From positions 3,596,001-3,660,000 of the forward strand of contig NZ_CP107869.1 in the NCBI RefSeq assembly GCF_036013645.1: DNA of 64,000 nt. The letters are read 5' to 3'. This document shows, piece after piece, positions 29,707-39,049 of this stretch. The DNA is from Streptomyces sp. NBC_00490 (GTDB taxonomy: Bacteria; Actinomycetota; Actinomycetes; Streptomycetales; Streptomycetaceae). A program made the translations under genes and the position numbers. The notes beneath the pieces were generated by a model. The model had not been told where the DNA came from, did no database searches, and saw only the letters and a program-made list of their open reading frames with translations. Within the stretch, counting starts at the first letter, position 1, and each line of letters begins with the position of its first letter.

Positions 29707-30495
29707 ATGACGCACGCCATGCTGAAGGGGTCGAACGTCCCGCTCGAGGTCACCACGGTGCGCGCCGTGGTGCGCTGGACGCCCGGGCAGGGGGTCCCGG
29801 ATGTCGACGCCTCGGCGCTGCTCCTCGGCCCCGACGGTCGTGTGCGCTCCGACGAGGACTTTGTCTTCTACAACCAGCCCCGGCACCCCTCCGGGAAGGT
29901 CTGGCGCCTCGGCAAGAAGCGGGTCGCCGAGGGCCTCACCGACACGATCCAGACAGATCTCAGCGGTGTCGAGTCCGGTGTCGGTCAGATTCTCCTGGTC
30001 GCATCGGCGGAGGACGTCACCTTCGACCGCGTGCAGGGCCTGCGCATCCTGCTGTACGACGCCTCGGTCGCCGACGGTGAGCCGCTGGCCTACTTCGACA
30101 TCAAGCCGGAGACCGGCCGCGAGACCGCGCTGATCTGCGGGGAGCTGTACCGCCGCGGGGAGGGCTGGAAGTTCCGTGCCCTGGGCGAGGGCTACTCGGA
30201 CGGTCTGAAGGGCCTGGCGGGCGACTACGGCATCTCGGTGGACGAGTCGGAGGCGGCGGCACAGGAGCCGGCCCCGGAGTTCTCCCAGCCCCTGCCCCCG
30301 GAGCAGCCCACGACAGTGGTCCCGCCCCAGCCGTCCTACGGCTACCCCCAGTCCCCGCCGCCGACCCAGTCGGCGTACGGCTACCCTCAGCCGACCAGCC
30401 AGCCCGCCTACGGCTACCCCCAGGCCCCGGTCACGGTCCCCCCGGACCCGGACTTCCGGCTCCCTCCGCAGGGCCCCCAGTTCATCGGGCGCTGA
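29707..30495 (+). CDS. TerD family protein with YGYPQ-repeat tail
   Basis: A 262-residue protein. Residues ~1-178 are a TerD domain: [25 protein letters not shown], then the acid-rich Ca2+-binding type loops, then [32 protein letters not shown]. The last ~80 residues are a Pro/Gln-rich tail with three YGYPQ repeats. TerD domains are calcium- or metal-binding stress-response modules; the tail probably mediates interaction. Unlike the two 191-residue TerD copies, the N-terminal GVSLxKGGNVSL motif is degenerate (MLKGSNVPL). A family B repeat follows the stop. Confidence 0.86.
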   Translation: MTHAMLKGSNVPLEVTTVRAVVRWTPGQGVPDVDASALLLGPDGRVRSDEDFVFYNQPRHPSGKVWRLGKKRVAEGLTDTIQTDLSGVESGVGQILLVASAEDVTFDRVQGLRILLYDASVADGEPLAYFDIKPETGRETALICGELYRRGEGWKFRALGEGYSDGLKGLAGDYGISVDESEAAAQEPAPEFSQPLPPEQPTTVVPPQPSYGYPQSPPPTQSAYGYPQPTSQPAYGYPQAPVTVPPDPDFRLPPQGPQFIGR

Positions 30496-30503
30496 CGAGC
30501 ACA

Positions 30504-30555
30504 CCCCAGGGGCGCGGGGAACTGCGCGATCAACCACGGACGACCGGCAGCCGCC
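30504..30555 (+). repeat. Family B dispersed repeat, copy 3
   Basis: It starts with the 16-bp core CCCCAGGGGCGCGGGG and continues aactgcgcgat...ggcagccgcc, in the opposite orientation to copies 1 and 2. It lies between convergent TerD-family genes (ends at 30495 and 30605), the expected place for a terminator. Confidence 0.7.
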
Positions 30556-30604
30556 GTCGGACCATGCGCCCCGAGCCCTCATGCGAAGCGGCCAGGACTC
30601 AGCG

Positions 30605-31342
30605 TCAGCGTTCCGCTTTCGTCTTGAAGCCCCGGCCCCACTGCAGCCCCCACCCGTACAGCCGGTCCAGCTCCGCCTGGAACCCGTAGACGAACTTCAC
30701 CTCGCGCCGGACGACGATCTCGCCCTTGACGTTCTCGATCATCACGACGGCACAGGAGCGGGCCTGGGGGTGACGTTCGTCGAGGCCTATCTCGATGCGC
30801 GGTCCGTTGCTCGGATACAGCGTCACGATCGCGTGCGTACGGTCGAACGCCGGCGTCTGGTCGTAGATGTAGACGAACACCAGGATCCGCTTGATGGCGT
30901 CCTTGTGGTCGAGGTTGACGTAGATCGTCTCCCCGGACGCCGATCCGAACCGGTCGTCGCCGCTGAGTTTCACGTACGGCGCCGAGTTGACGTCCCCGAA
31001 GAACGCGCCGAGGGGCTGCACGACGCCCTTCGTCCCGTCGGCCAGCTCGTACAGGCATCCCAGGTCGAGGTCGACGTTGACCATGCTCTGGCTGTGCCCC
31101 ATCACCTCCGGCGGCTTGAGCGCCCTGAAGGGGTGCCTGAGCAGGCTCTCGCGCTGTGAGCCGCCGAAGTCGGAGGTCCGCATCCGCCAGGCGAGGTTGA
31201 TGCGCAGATGGCCCGTCTCCGCGCCCTGCTCCTTGAGGGAGACCCGGTCGTGGCGTTTGGTCAGCACGATCGAGTTGGTCGCCGCGTTGCCCGAGTCGAA
31301 GTCGGCCGCGCGTCCGCGCCGGAGTCCGTCAAAGAAGCCCAT
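30605..31342 (-). CDS. TerD-superfamily tellurium-resistance-like protein (TerA-like)
   Basis: A 245-residue protein. The N-terminal ~90 residues (MGFFDGLRRGRA, NSIVLTKRHDRVSL) lead into a TerD-like beta fold: VNVDLDLGCLYELADGTKGVVQPLG, FGSASGETIYVNLDHKDAIKRILVFVYIYD, and ARSCAVVMIENVKGEIVVRREVKFVYG. It lacks the usual E-D-A-S-T-E-T-A signature of canonical TerD, so it is closer to the divergent TerA-type branch. It lies 92 bp downstream of the DUF475 gene on the same strand, with a terminator hairpin between them. Confidence 0.78.
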   Translation of the reverse strand: MGFFDGLRRGRAADFDSGNAATNSIVLTKRHDRVSLKEQGAETGHLRINLAWRMRTSDFGGSQRESLLRHPFRALKPPEVMGHSQSMVNVDLDLGCLYELADGTKGVVQPLGAFFGDVNSAPYVKLSGDDRFGSASGETIYVNLDHKDAIKRILVFVYIYDQTPAFDRTHAIVTLYPSNGPRIEIGLDERHPQARSCAVVMIENVKGEIVVRREVKFVYGFQAELDRLYGWGLQWGRGFKTKAER

Positions 31343-31374
31343 GTTCCCGCCCCCACGTTCACGTCAAAGACCGA

Positions 31375-31406
31375 CGGGGCGGCGTCGAGGAGTCGACGCC
31401 GCCCCG
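31375..31406 (-). terminator. Hairpin terminator downstream of the DUF475 gene
   Basis: A perfect 14-bp stem (cggggcggcgtcga, 31375-31388, with 31393-31406) has loop ggag. It lies between the DUF475 stop (31435) and the start of the next minus-strand gene (31342). Confidence 0.75.
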
Positions 31407-31434
31407 CTCAGAGCGTTCCTCACCCGAGGCCGGG

Positions 31435-32583
31435 TCACACCCCGGACGAGACCTCAGTCTTCTCGTCCGAGCCCGCCGCTTTTCCCTCGGCTTCCGCCAG
31501 CCGCTTGTTGCGGCGCACCGAGGACCAGAAGGACCAGGCGATCAGGACGACACCGACGAGACCGGTGATGACCTCGTGGATCTGGTACTGGATGGTGATC
31601 ATGAGGATCACGGCCAGCGCGCCGATCGCGTAGTGCGCGCCGTGCTCCAGGTAGACGTAGTCGTCGAGGGTGCCCTGGCGGACCAGGTACACGGTCAGCG
31701 AACGGACGTACATGGCTCCGATGCCCAGGCCCAGCGCCATCAGCACGATGTCGTTGGTGACGGCGAAGGCGCCGATCACTCCGTCGAAGGAGAAGGAGGC
31801 GTCGAGGACCTCGAGGTAGAGGAACATGAAGAACGCGGCCTTGCCGGCGAGCGCGACGGCCGAGCGCGGCTTGCCGGAGCGTGCCGCCTCTTCCTCCTCC
31901 TCGTGCTCGCGTTCCTCGTCCTCTTCGAGCTTGTCCTCGAAGTAGCCGGAGAGACCACCGACGATCATGTACGTGATCAGACCGGCGATACCGGAGAGCA
32001 GAACCGTCTCCGCCTTGTCGACATGCGCGCCGCCGTGCTGGTGGGCGTGGGTCGCGAAGGTCATGGCGGTGGCGAGCAGGACGACGAGCGCGATGCAGAC
32101 CGACAGCATGTCGACCTTGCCGAGCTTGGCGAGCGGGCGCTCCAGCCAGGCGAGCCACTTGATGTCACGGTCCTCGAAGATGAAGTCGAGGAAGATCATC
32201 AGCAGGAACATGCCACCGAACGCGGCGATCGCCGGGTGGGCGTCGGTAACGAGCTGCTGGTACTGATCCTTGTCGTTGAGGGCGAGGTCGACCGCGTCGA
32301 TCGGGCCGATCTTGGCACTGATGGCGACGATCACGACCGGGAACACCAGCCGCATGCCGAACACGGCGATGAGAACACCGACGGTGAGGAAGATCTTCTG
32401 CCAGAAGGCACTCATCTTCTTCAGGATTCCGGCGTTGACCACCGCGTTGTCGAAGGACAGCGAGATCTCGAGGATGGAGAGGATCGCCACGATGCCGAAC
32501 CCGGTCCACCCCCCGTAGAAGACCGCCGCTACGAGGCCGAGCGCGGTGACCGCGAACGACCAGCCGAAGGTTTTCAGAACCAC
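31435..32583 (-). CDS. TerC-like DUF475 integral membrane protein
   Basis: A 382-residue protein with about nine membrane helices. LEISLSFDNAVVNAGIL (helix 2) and LEVLDASFSFDGVIGAFAVTND (later helix) carry the intramembrane Asp/Asn residues that define TerC-like proteins, consistent with metal transport or sensing. A long acidic cytoplasmic loop (EDKLEEDEEREHEEEEEAA) interrupts the two halves, and a His-containing loop (HAHQHGGAH) could bind metal. TerC proteins act with TerD at the membrane; in Bacillus relatives they export Mn2+. The GTG start at 32583 has only a weak ribosome site. Confidence 0.87.
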   Translation of the reverse strand: MVLKTFGWSFAVTALGLVAAVFYGGWTGFGIVAILSILEISLSFDNAVVNAGILKKMSAFWQKIFLTVGVLIAVFGMRLVFPVVIVAISAKIGPIDAVDLALNDKDQYQQLVTDAHPAIAAFGGMFLLMIFLDFIFEDRDIKWLAWLERPLAKLGKVDMLSVCIALVVLLATAMTFATHAHQHGGAHVDKAETVLLSGIAGLITYMIVGGLSGYFEDKLEEDEEREHEEEEEAARSGKPRSAVALAGKAAFFMFLYLEVLDASFSFDGVIGAFAVTNDIVLMALGLGIGAMYVRSLTVYLVRQGTLDDYVYLEHGAHYAIGALAVILMITIQYQIHEVITGLVGVVLIAWSFWSSVRRNKRLAEAEGKAAGSDEKTEVSSGV

Positions 32584-32710
32584 TGGCTACCCAATCCTGT
32601 ATGTACGGGTCTCCCCCGCTGCCCTACTCGGCTTTTTACCGAACTTTGAAGCGGAGTCTAGTCGGCCCCCCTCCGCACCCCACCCGGCCCCGGTTTTTGC
32701 TCATATCGCG

Positions 32711-33286
32711 TTACGAGACGTTGACCCCGAAGTCGAGCGCGATACCCCGCAGGCCGGACGCGTACCCCTGGCCGACGGCGCGGAACTTCCACTCGCCCTG
32801 GTACCGGTAGAGCTCGCCGAAGATCATGGCGGTCTCGGTGGAGGCGTCCTCACTGAGGTCGTAGCGGGCGAGCTCCTGGCCGTCGGCCTGGTTCACCACG
32901 CGGATGAAGGCGTTGCTGACCTGCCCGAAGGTCTGGCCCCGGTTGTCGGCGTCGTGGATCGAGACCGGAAAGACGATCTTGTCGCACTGGGCCGGCACCT
33001 TGGAGAGGTCGATCAGGAGCGACTCGTCGTCACCGTCGCCCTCACCGGTGAGGTTGTCGCCGGTGTGCTCCACCGAGCCGTCGGGGCTCTTGAGCTGGTT
33101 GTAGAAGACGAACCACTCGTCCCCCATGACCCGTCCGCTGTTGCAGACCAGCGCGCTGGCATCGAGGTCGAAGGCGGCTCCGGTGGTGGAGCGCGCGTCC
33201 CAGCCGAGTCCGACCATCACCTGAGTGAGGTTGGGTGCGGCCTTGGACAGGGAGACATTGCCTCCCTTGGCGAGCGTGACGCCCAT
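32711..33286 (-). CDS. terD: TerD family protein
   Basis: A 191-residue canonical TerD. It has the N-terminal [14 protein letters not shown], a [12 protein letters not shown] acidic Ca2+-binding loop, the [22 protein letters not shown] loop, and [22 protein letters not shown] near the C-terminus. It is cytoplasmic. It is the downstream member of a tandem pair with the gene at 33388-33963, from which it is separated by a hairpin terminator. Start: the ATG at 33286. Confidence 0.92.
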   Translation of the reverse strand: MGVTLAKGGNVSLSKAAPNLTQVMVGLGWDARSTTGAAFDLDASALVCNSGRVMGDEWFVFYNQLKSPDGSVEHTGDNLTGEGDGDDESLLIDLSKVPAQCDKIVFPVSIHDADNRGQTFGQVSNAFIRVVNQADGQELARYDLSEDASTETAMIFGELYRYQGEWKFRAVGQGYASGLRGIALDFGVNVS

Positions 33287-33330
33287 GATCCTGGTCCCTC
33301 CCCGTGTGCTGCTTCTAGGTGGCCTTGCGC

Positions 33331-33365
33331 GTCCGGCGCCGCACGCGGTCGGTGCGGCGCCGGAC
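33331..33365 (-). terminator. Terminator between tandem terD genes
   Basis: A 13-bp perfect stem gtccggcgccgca (33331-33343) pairs with 33353-33365 around a 9-nt loop. It starts 23 bp after the stop of the upstream terD copy, so the two copies are probably separate transcription units, at least in part. Confidence 0.75.
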
Positions 33366-33387
33366 GGGGTGGTGCGGGTGGAACGGC

Positions 33388-33963
33388 TCAGACGTTCACG
33401 CCGAAGTCCTGCGCGATGCCGCGCAGGCCCGAGGCGTAGCCCTGGCCGATGGCGCGGAACTTCCACTCCGCTCCGTGCCGGTACAGCTCGCCGAAGACCA
33501 TCGCGGTCTCGGTGGACGCGTCCTCGGAGAGGTCGTAGCGCGCGATCTCCGCCTCGCCGGCCTGGTTCACGACGCGGATGAACGCGTTGCGGACCTGGCC
33601 GAAGGACTGCTGGCGGTTCTCGGCGTCGTAGATCGAGACCGGGAAGACGATCTTCTCGATCTCGGCGGGGACGCCCGCGAGGTTGACCTTGATCTGCTCG
33701 TCGTCGCCCTCGCCCTCACCGGTGGTGTTGTCGCCGGTGTGCTCGACCGAGCCGTCGGGGCTCTTGAGGTTGTTGAAGAAGACGAAGTTCGCGTCGCTGC
33801 TCACCTTGCCGGAGCCGTCGATCAGCAGCGCGCTGGCGTCCAGGTCGAAGTCGGTGCCGGTCGTGGTGCGGATGTCCCACCCGAGACCGACGATGACCGC
33901 GGTCAGCCCGGGGGCCTCCTTGGTCAGCGATACGTTGCCGCCCTTGCTGAGGCTGACTCCCAC
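33388..33963 (-). CDS. terD: TerD family protein
   Basis: A 191-residue canonical TerD, a close paralogue of the neighbour at 32711. It has [52 protein letters not shown] and [22 protein letters not shown]. TerD proteins bind Ca2+ through their two acidic loops and respond to envelope, metal or phage stress. It starts 113 bp from the stop of the peroxiredoxin gene on the same strand. A short palindrome TTGATACCGGATCAA (34008-34022) lies in its upstream region. Confidence 0.92.
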   Translation of the reverse strand: MGVSLSKGGNVSLTKEAPGLTAVIVGLGWDIRTTTGTDFDLDASALLIDGSGKVSSDANFVFFNNLKSPDGSVEHTGDNTTGEGEGDDEQIKVNLAGVPAEIEKIVFPVSIYDAENRQQSFGQVRNAFIRVVNQAGEAEIARYDLSEDASTETAMVFGELYRHGAEWKFRAIGQGYASGLRGIAQDFGVNV

Positions 33964-34076
33964 GAGTCCTCCATTGGTGTCCAGGGGCGGGGAGCCCCGC
34001 CATGCGTTTGATACCGGATCAACGACTCGATCCTAGTGACGGGTTCCCGCCCTCCGCAGGGCTTGGAACCTAACAA

Positions 34077-34535
34077 TCACAGGGTGTCGAGCGCCTTCAC
34101 GTACTCGTTCAGGTCACGGGCGTCCGGAAGGGCGTTGACGACGGTCCAGCGGACCACGCCCTCCTTGTCGATGACGAAGGTGCCGCGGACCGCGCAGCCC
34201 TTGTCCTCGGCGAAGACGCCGTAGGCGCGCGAGACCTCGCCGTGCGGCCAGAAGTCGCTGAGCAGCGGGTAGTCCAGGCCTTCCTGCTCGGCGAAGACGC
34301 GCAGGGTGTGGATGGAGTCGTTGGAGACGGCGAGCAGCTGGGTGTCGCGGTCGGAGAACTGCGGCAGGTTGTCGCGCAGCTCGCAGAGCTCGCCGGTGCA
34401 GACCCCGGTGAAGGCGAAGGGGTAGAAGAGCAGGACGACGTTCTTGCTGCCGCGGAAGTCCGACAGCTTCACGGCCCTGCCGTGGTTGTCCTTGAGCTCG
34501 AAGTCGGGGGCCTTTTCCCCGGCCTGGATCGCCAT
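34077..34535 (-). CDS. AhpE-like peroxiredoxin
   Basis: A 152-residue peroxiredoxin. FYPFAFTGVCTGELCELRD contains the peroxidatic Cys (about residue 46) in the P-x-x-x-T-x-x-C motif; C51 follows closely. VRGTFVIDKEGVVRW contains the conserved Arg. AhpE-type enzymes of actinobacteria reduce peroxides and peroxynitrite using mycothiol or thioredoxin-like partners. The ATG at 34535 begins MAIQAGEKAPDFEL; GAGAGGGA lies upstream. The position next to the Ter genes fits a general stress neighbourhood. Confidence 0.9.
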   Translation of the reverse strand: MAIQAGEKAPDFELKDNHGRAVKLSDFRGSKNVVLLFYPFAFTGVCTGELCELRDNLPQFSDRDTQLLAVSNDSIHTLRVFAEQEGLDYPLLSDFWPHGEVSRAYGVFAEDKGCAVRGTFVIDKEGVVRWTVVNALPDARDLNEYVKALDTL

Positions 34536-34652
34536 CGTCGTGAATCCCTCTCGGGTGGACTGTTCGGGTGAGAACACCCTACGCAGCGATCACGACAGAC
34601 TGACGGACGGGCTGAGTGGAACTCAGCCCGTCCGGTACTCACTGGCGGAGGA

Positions 34653-35090
34653 TCACCGCTTGGACTTGGCTGCCTTCGGCGTCACCAGCCGGCTGCCGCT
34701 CCAGTCCTTGCCGACGCTGACGCTCTTGGAGGCGGAGAGCCCCGCCGTCGTCGCGGCTTCGGAGATGTCGCTGGGCTCGACGTAGCCGTCGCGGCCGGTC
34801 TTCGGCGTCAGCAGCAGGATCGAGCCGCCCTCCTCGATGTACGTGGTGGCGTCCACCAGTACGTCGGTGAGGTCGCCGTCGTCGTCGCGGAACCAAAGCA
34901 CTACGGCATCGGCGACGTCGTCGTATTCCTCGTCCATCAGCTCGCTGCCGATGACTTCCTCAATGGACTCGCGGAGCTCCTGGTCGACGTCGTCGTCGTA
35001 GCCGATCTCCTGGACCACCTGCTCGGGCTGGAACCCCAGCCTTGCGGCAGGGTTCGTCCGCTCCTCCGCGTGGTCCGCGGTCGCGCTCAC
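34653..35090 (-). CDS. DUF3052 family protein
   Basis: A 145-residue acidic cytoplasmic protein. LGFQPEQVVQEIGYDDDVD and ADAVVLWFRDDDGDLTDVLVDA are typical of DUF3052, an actinobacterial family of unknown function; the C-terminal SRLVTPKAAKSKR is basic. The GTG at 35090 has a strong AGGAGG 7 nt upstream, which decides the start. It is divergent from aceE, and the 363 bp between the two starts holds only regulatory-looking repeats. Confidence 0.9.
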   Translation of the reverse strand: MSATADHAEERTNPAARLGFQPEQVVQEIGYDDDVDQELRESIEEVIGSELMDEEYDDVADAVVLWFRDDDGDLTDVLVDATTYIEEGGSILLLTPKTGRDGYVEPSDISEAATTAGLSASKSVSVGKDWSGSRLVTPKAAKSKR

Positions 35091-35209
35091 GGGTTGCCTC
35101 CTGATCATGTTTCGGGAATAACTCAGCCACGCGCGTGCGCGAAGCATTGGCCGTAGTCCACACGGGCGGGACGGATCGCGCAAGTACCCGGCCGTTCAGA
35201 CCGCCGAAA

Positions 35210-35279
35210 CGGTGACGTTCCTGGCGGTGTCACCGCAACTCCAGGCACACGATTGTGGTGATAAGTGACCTACACCACA
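35210..35279. promoter_or_regulatory. Two inverted repeats in the DUF3052-aceE divergent region
   Basis: CGGTGAC (35210-35216) pairs with GTCACCG (35229-35235) and TGTGGTG (35254-35260) with CACCACA (35273-35279). Both have 7-bp perfect arms and a 12-bp spacer, and they start 44 bp apart, about four helical turns. A further small inverted repeat AACCCG/CGGGTT lies at 35327-35347, nearer aceE. No gene is visible in 35091-35453. Confidence 0.45.
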
Positions 35280-35453
35280 CCTTTCTGCCCGGTTTGCGGC
35301 ATTGGGAACCCGAGTGAGAGTCGAGGAACCCGTGAAGAGACCGGGTTACCAATCAGTAGAGATGACGTTTGCTTTTCCGAGGTACACGATGGGGAGCGGT
35401 GCAGACCTCCCTCATACCCATGGAAAACAGCCCTCTGACAGCGAAGGAACAGC

Positions 35454-38186
35454 GTGGCTTCCGGATCCGATCGCAATCCGATCATCATTGGCGGCCTTCC
35501 GAGTCAGGTTCCTGACTTCGATCCCGAGGAAACCCAGGAGTGGCTCGACTCCCTCGACGCCGCCGTTGACGAGCGCGGCCGCGAGCGGGCCCGCTACCTG
35601 ATGCTGCGGCTGATCGAGCGGGCCCGCGAGAAGCGCGTCGCCGTGCCCGAGATGCGCAGCACGGACTACGTCAACACCATCGCCACCAAGGACGAGCCGT
35701 TCTTCCCGGGCAACGAGGAGATCGAGCGCAAGATCCTCAACGCGACCCGCTGGAACGCCGCTGTCATGGTCTCCAGGGCCCAGCGCCCCGGTATCGGCGT
35801 CGGCGGCCACATCGCCACCTTCGCCTCCTCGGCCTCGCTCTACGACGTCGGCTTCAACCACTTCTTCCGCGGCAAGGACGAGGGGGACGGCGGCGACCAG
35901 GTCTTCTTCCAGGGCCACGCCTCCCCGGGCATCTACGCGCGCGCGTACCTCCTGGACCGGCTCAGCGAGCAGAACCTCGACGCCTTCCGCCAGGAGAAGT
36001 CGAAGGCGCCCCACGGCCTGTCCAGCTACCCGCACCCGCGCCTGATGCCGGACTTCTGGGAGTTCCCGACCGTGTCGATGGGCCTCGGCCCGATCGGCGC
36101 GATCTACCAGGCCCGGATGAACCGCTACATGCACGCGCGCGGGATCGCCGACACCTCCAAGTCGCATGTGTGGGCCTTCCTCGGCGACGGCGAGATGGAC
36201 GAGCCCGAGTCGCTCGGCCAGCTGACGATCGCCGCCCGTGAGGGCCTGGACAACCTGACCTTCGTCGTCAACTGCAACCTCCAGCGCCTCGACGGCCCGG
36301 TGCGCGGCAACGGCAAGGTCATCCAGGAGCTGGAGTCGGTCTTCCGCGGCGCCGGCTGGAACGTCGTCAAGCTGGTCTGGGACCGCTCCTGGGACCCGCT
36401 GCTCGCACAGGACCGCGACGGTCTGCTGGTCAACCGGATGAACACCACGCCGGACGGCCAGTACCAGACGTACGCCACCGAGACCGGCGCGTACATCCGC
36501 GACCACTTCTTCGGCGACGACCAGCGGCTGCGCGCGATGGTCGAGAACATGACCGACGACCAGATCCTGCACCTGGGCCGCGGCGGTCACGACCACAAGA
36601 AGATCTTCGCGGCGTTCTCGGCGGCCAAGGCGCACAAGGGCCAGCCGACGGTGATCCTCGCCAAGACCGTCAAGGGCTGGACGCTCGGTCCCAACTTCGA
36701 GGGCCGCAACGCCACGCACCAGATGAAGAAGCTGACGGTCGACGACCTCAAGGGCTTCCGCGACCGGCTGCACATCCCGATCACCGACCAGGAGCTGGAG
36801 TCCGGCGCCCCGCCGTACTACCACCCGGGCCGGGACTCGGAGGAGATCCAGTACATGCACGACCGCCGCAACTCGCTCGGCGGTTACGTCCCCACCCGTG
36901 TCGTGCGCGCCAAGCCCCTCGCGCTGCCGGACGAGAAGACGTACGCGACCGTGAAGAAGGGTTCCGGTCAGCAGTCGATCGCCACCACCATGGCCTTCGT
37001 ACGGCTGCTCAAGGACCTCATGCGGGACAAGGAGCTCGGCAAGCGGTTCGTACTGATCGCGCCGGACGAGTACCGCACCTTCGGTATGGACTCCTTCTTC
37101 CCGAGTGCGAAGATCTACAACCCGCTCGGCCAGCAGTACGAGTCCGTGGACCGCGATCTGCTCCTCGCCTACAAGGAGTCGCCGACCGGCCAGATGCTGC
37201 ACGACGGCATCTCCGAGGCGGGCTGCACGGCCTCGCTGATCGCGGCGGGCTCGGCCTACGCCACGCACGGCGAGCCGCTCATCCCGGTCTACGTCTTCTA
37301 CTCGATGTTCGGTTTCCAGCGCACCGGCGACCAGTTCTGGCAGATGGCCGACCAGCTGGCGCGCGGTTTCGTCCTGGGTGCGACCGCCGGACGTACGACG
37401 CTGACCGGTGAGGGTCTGCAGCACGCCGACGGCCACTCGCAGCTGCTCGCCTCGACCAACCCGGGCTGTGTCGCCTACGACCCGGCGTACGGCTTCGAGA
37501 TCGCGCACATCGTGCAGGACGGTCTGCGGCGGATGTACGGCCCGGACAGCGAGGACGTCTTCTACTACCTCACCGTCTACAACGAGCCGATCCAGCACCC
37601 CGCCGAGCCCGAGAACGTGGACGTCGAGGGCATCCTCAAGGGCATCCACCGCTACCGCGAGGGCACGTCGGGCACCATCCCGGCGCAGGTCATCGCGTCC
37701 GGTGTCGCCGTGCCGTGGGCCATCGAGGCGCAGAAGATCCTCGCCGAGGAGTGGAACGTCAAGGCGGACGTCTGGTCGGCGACCTCCTGGAACGAGCTGC
37801 GGCGCGAGGCGGTCGACGTCGAGCGGCACAACCTGCTGCACCCCGAGGAGGAGCAGCGGGTGCCGTACGTGACGCGGAAGCTGTCGGGTGCGCAGGGTCC
37901 GTTCGTCGCCGTGTCCGACTGGATGCGGGCGGTGCCGGACCAGATCGCGCGCTGGGTGCCGGGGACCTACCAGTCGCTGGGCGCGGACGGGTTCGGCTTC
38001 GCGGACACCCGGGGCGCGGCGCGGCGGTTCTTCCACATCGACGCGCAGTCGATCGTGGTGGGCGTGCTGACCGAGCTGGCCCGGGAGGGCAAGGTCGACC
38101 GGTCCGTGCTGAAGCAGGCCATCGACCGGTACCAGCTGCTCGACGTGGCGGCGGCCGACCCGGGCGCCGCGGGCGGCGACGCGTAG
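35454..38186 (+). CDS. aceE: Pyruvate dehydrogenase E1 component, homodimeric type
   Basis: A 910-residue homodimeric E1. The ThDP-Mg site is [13 protein letters not shown] (about residues 243-255) followed by [14 protein letters not shown]. The N-terminal [13 protein letters not shown] and [10 protein letters not shown] and the C-terminal transketolase-like domain ([13 protein letters not shown]) match AceE across its length. It decarboxylates pyruvate and acetylates the E2 lipoyl domain to feed acetyl-CoA into the TCA cycle and fatty-acid synthesis. No E2 (aceF) or E3 (lpd) gene is adjacent. A GTG start follows GAAGGA. A strong terminator closes it. Confidence 0.96.
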   Translation: MASGSDRNPIIIGGLPSQVPDFDPEETQEWLDSLDAAVDERGRERARYLMLRLIERAREKRVAVPEMRSTDYVNTIATKDEPFFPGNEEIERKILNATRWNAAVMVSRAQRPGIGVGGHIATFASSASLYDVGFNHFFRGKDEGDGGDQVFFQGHASPGIYARAYLLDRLSEQNLDAFRQEKSKAPHGLSSYPHPRLMPDFWEFPTVSMGLGPIGAIYQARMNRYMHARGIADTSKSHVWAFLGDGEMDEPESLGQLTIAAREGLDNLTFVVNCNLQRLDGPVRGNGKVIQELESVFRGAGWNVVKLVWDRSWDPLLAQDRDGLLVNRMNTTPDGQYQTYATETGAYIRDHFFGDDQRLRAMVENMTDDQILHLGRGGHDHKKIFAAFSAAKAHKGQPTVILAKTVKGWTLGPNFEGRNATHQMKKLTVDDLKGFRDRLHIPITDQELESGAPPYYHPGRDSEEIQYMHDRRNSLGGYVPTRVVRAKPLALPDEKTYATVKKGSGQQSIATTMAFVRLLKDLMRDKELGKRFVLIAPDEYRTFGMDSFFPSAKIYNPLGQQYESVDRDLLLAYKESPTGQMLHDGISEAGCTASLIAAGSAYATHGEPLIPVYVFYSMFGFQRTGDQFWQMADQLARGFVLGATAGRTTLTGEGLQHADGHSQLLASTNPGCVAYDPAYGFEIAHIVQDGLRRMYGPDSEDVFYYLTVYNEPIQHPAEPENVDVEGILKGIHRYREGTSGTIPAQVIASGVAVPWAIEAQKILAEEWNVKADVWSATSWNELRREAVDVERHNLLHPEEEQRVPYVTRKLSGAQGPFVAVSDWMRAVPDQIARWVPGTYQSLGADGFGFADTRGAARRFFHIDAQSIVVGVLTELAREGKVDRSVLKQAIDRYQLLDVAAADPGAAGGDA

Positions 38187-38204
38187 GCAGCGGAGTGATG
38201 TGAA

Positions 38205-38234
38205 GGGCGGTGGGGCTCAGCGGCCCCACCGCCC
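38205..38234 (+). terminator. Intrinsic terminator after aceE
   Basis: A perfect 12-bp stem gggcggtggggc (38205-38216) pairs with 38223-38234 around a 6-nt loop, followed by ttacctcttctttac. It begins 19 bp after the aceE stop. Confidence 0.85.
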
Positions 38235-38258
38235 TTACCTCTTCTTTACGATGCGGTC

Positions 38259-38999
38259 ATGAAGGAACAATCGGCGCAGGTCCGTTGGGAACACCTGACC
38301 CAGCGGCCTCTGATGGCGCTCGCGGTGCTGTTCGCCGTCGCCTATGCCGTGCCGATCGTGGACGACACGGCCGGCCGGTCACTCACGAGGGTGTGCACGG
38401 CGGTGGAGTGGACGGTGTGGGGCGCGTTCGCCGTCGACTACCTCGTACGGCTGTCGCTCTCCCGGGACCGGCGGCGATTCGTCCGCAGCCACTGGCTGGA
38501 CCTGTGTGCGGTGCTGCTGCCCATGCTCCAGCCGCTGCGGCTGCTGCGGCTCGTGGCGACGCTGCTGCTGGTGCAGCGGCGGGCGCGGATGGCCTCGCAG
38601 ATCCGGCTGACGACGTATGTCGCGGGCGCGGTGGTCGGGCTGCTGATGTTCGGCTCGCTCGCGGTGCTCTCGGTGGAGCGGGACTCGCCGGACGGGAACA
38701 TCCGGACGCTGGGTGACGCGGTGTGGTGGTCGTTCACCACGATGACGACCGTGGGGTACGGGGACCACGCACCGACCACCGGACTGGGCCGGATCATCGC
38801 GGTGGGGCTGATGCTCTCCGGCATCGCACTGCTCGGTGTCGTCACCGCGAACATCGCGGCCTGGTTCATCGCCCGCTTCGAGAAGGACGACGTGGAGGAG
38901 CGGCGGCAGACGGAGGCGATCGTGGCGCTGACCGAGGAAGTGCGGGCGCTGCGGGCCCAGGTGACCGCGTTGCAGGAGCAGCGGTCGGTCAGACACTGA
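38259..38999 (+). CDS. Voltage-gated-like potassium channel
   Basis: A 246-residue protein with the full Kv-type six-helix plan. TTVGYGD (163-169) is the K+ selectivity filter between the last two helices. QPLRLLRLVATLLLVQRRAR resembles an S4 segment, with spaced arginines. The C-terminus (EERRQTEAIVALTEEVRALRAQVTALQEQ) is a coiled coil that should tetramerise the channel. There is no RCK/TrkA-N domain, so gating by voltage rather than nucleotides is likely. It lies downstream of aceE but beyond its terminator. Confidence 0.9.
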   Translation: MKEQSAQVRWEHLTQRPLMALAVLFAVAYAVPIVDDTAGRSLTRVCTAVEWTVWGAFAVDYLVRLSLSRDRRRFVRSHWLDLCAVLLPMLQPLRLLRLVATLLLVQRRARMASQIRLTTYVAGAVVGLLMFGSLAVLSVERDSPDGNIRTLGDAVWWSFTTMTTVGYGDHAPTTGLGRIIAVGLMLSGIALLGVVTANIAAWFIARFEKDDVEERRQTEAIVALTEEVRALRAQVTALQEQRSVRH

Positions 39000-39002
39000 G
39001 GT

Positions 39003-39030
39003 GGGCCCCCGGCCCATCCACCGGGGGCCC
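39003..39030. terminator. Terminator between convergent channel and DUF4190 genes
   Basis: A perfect 10-bp stem gggcccccgg (39003-39012) pairs with 39021-39030 around an 8-nt loop, directly after the channel stop. Confidence 0.8.
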
Positions 39031-39049
39031 TCCCCTCACTCCCCCCGGC

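Noticed and set aside
24985..33963. Ter locus as a recently acquired mobile or plasmid island
   Set aside because: Codon use matches the neighbours and no integrase, transposase or flanking repeat specific to the block was found.
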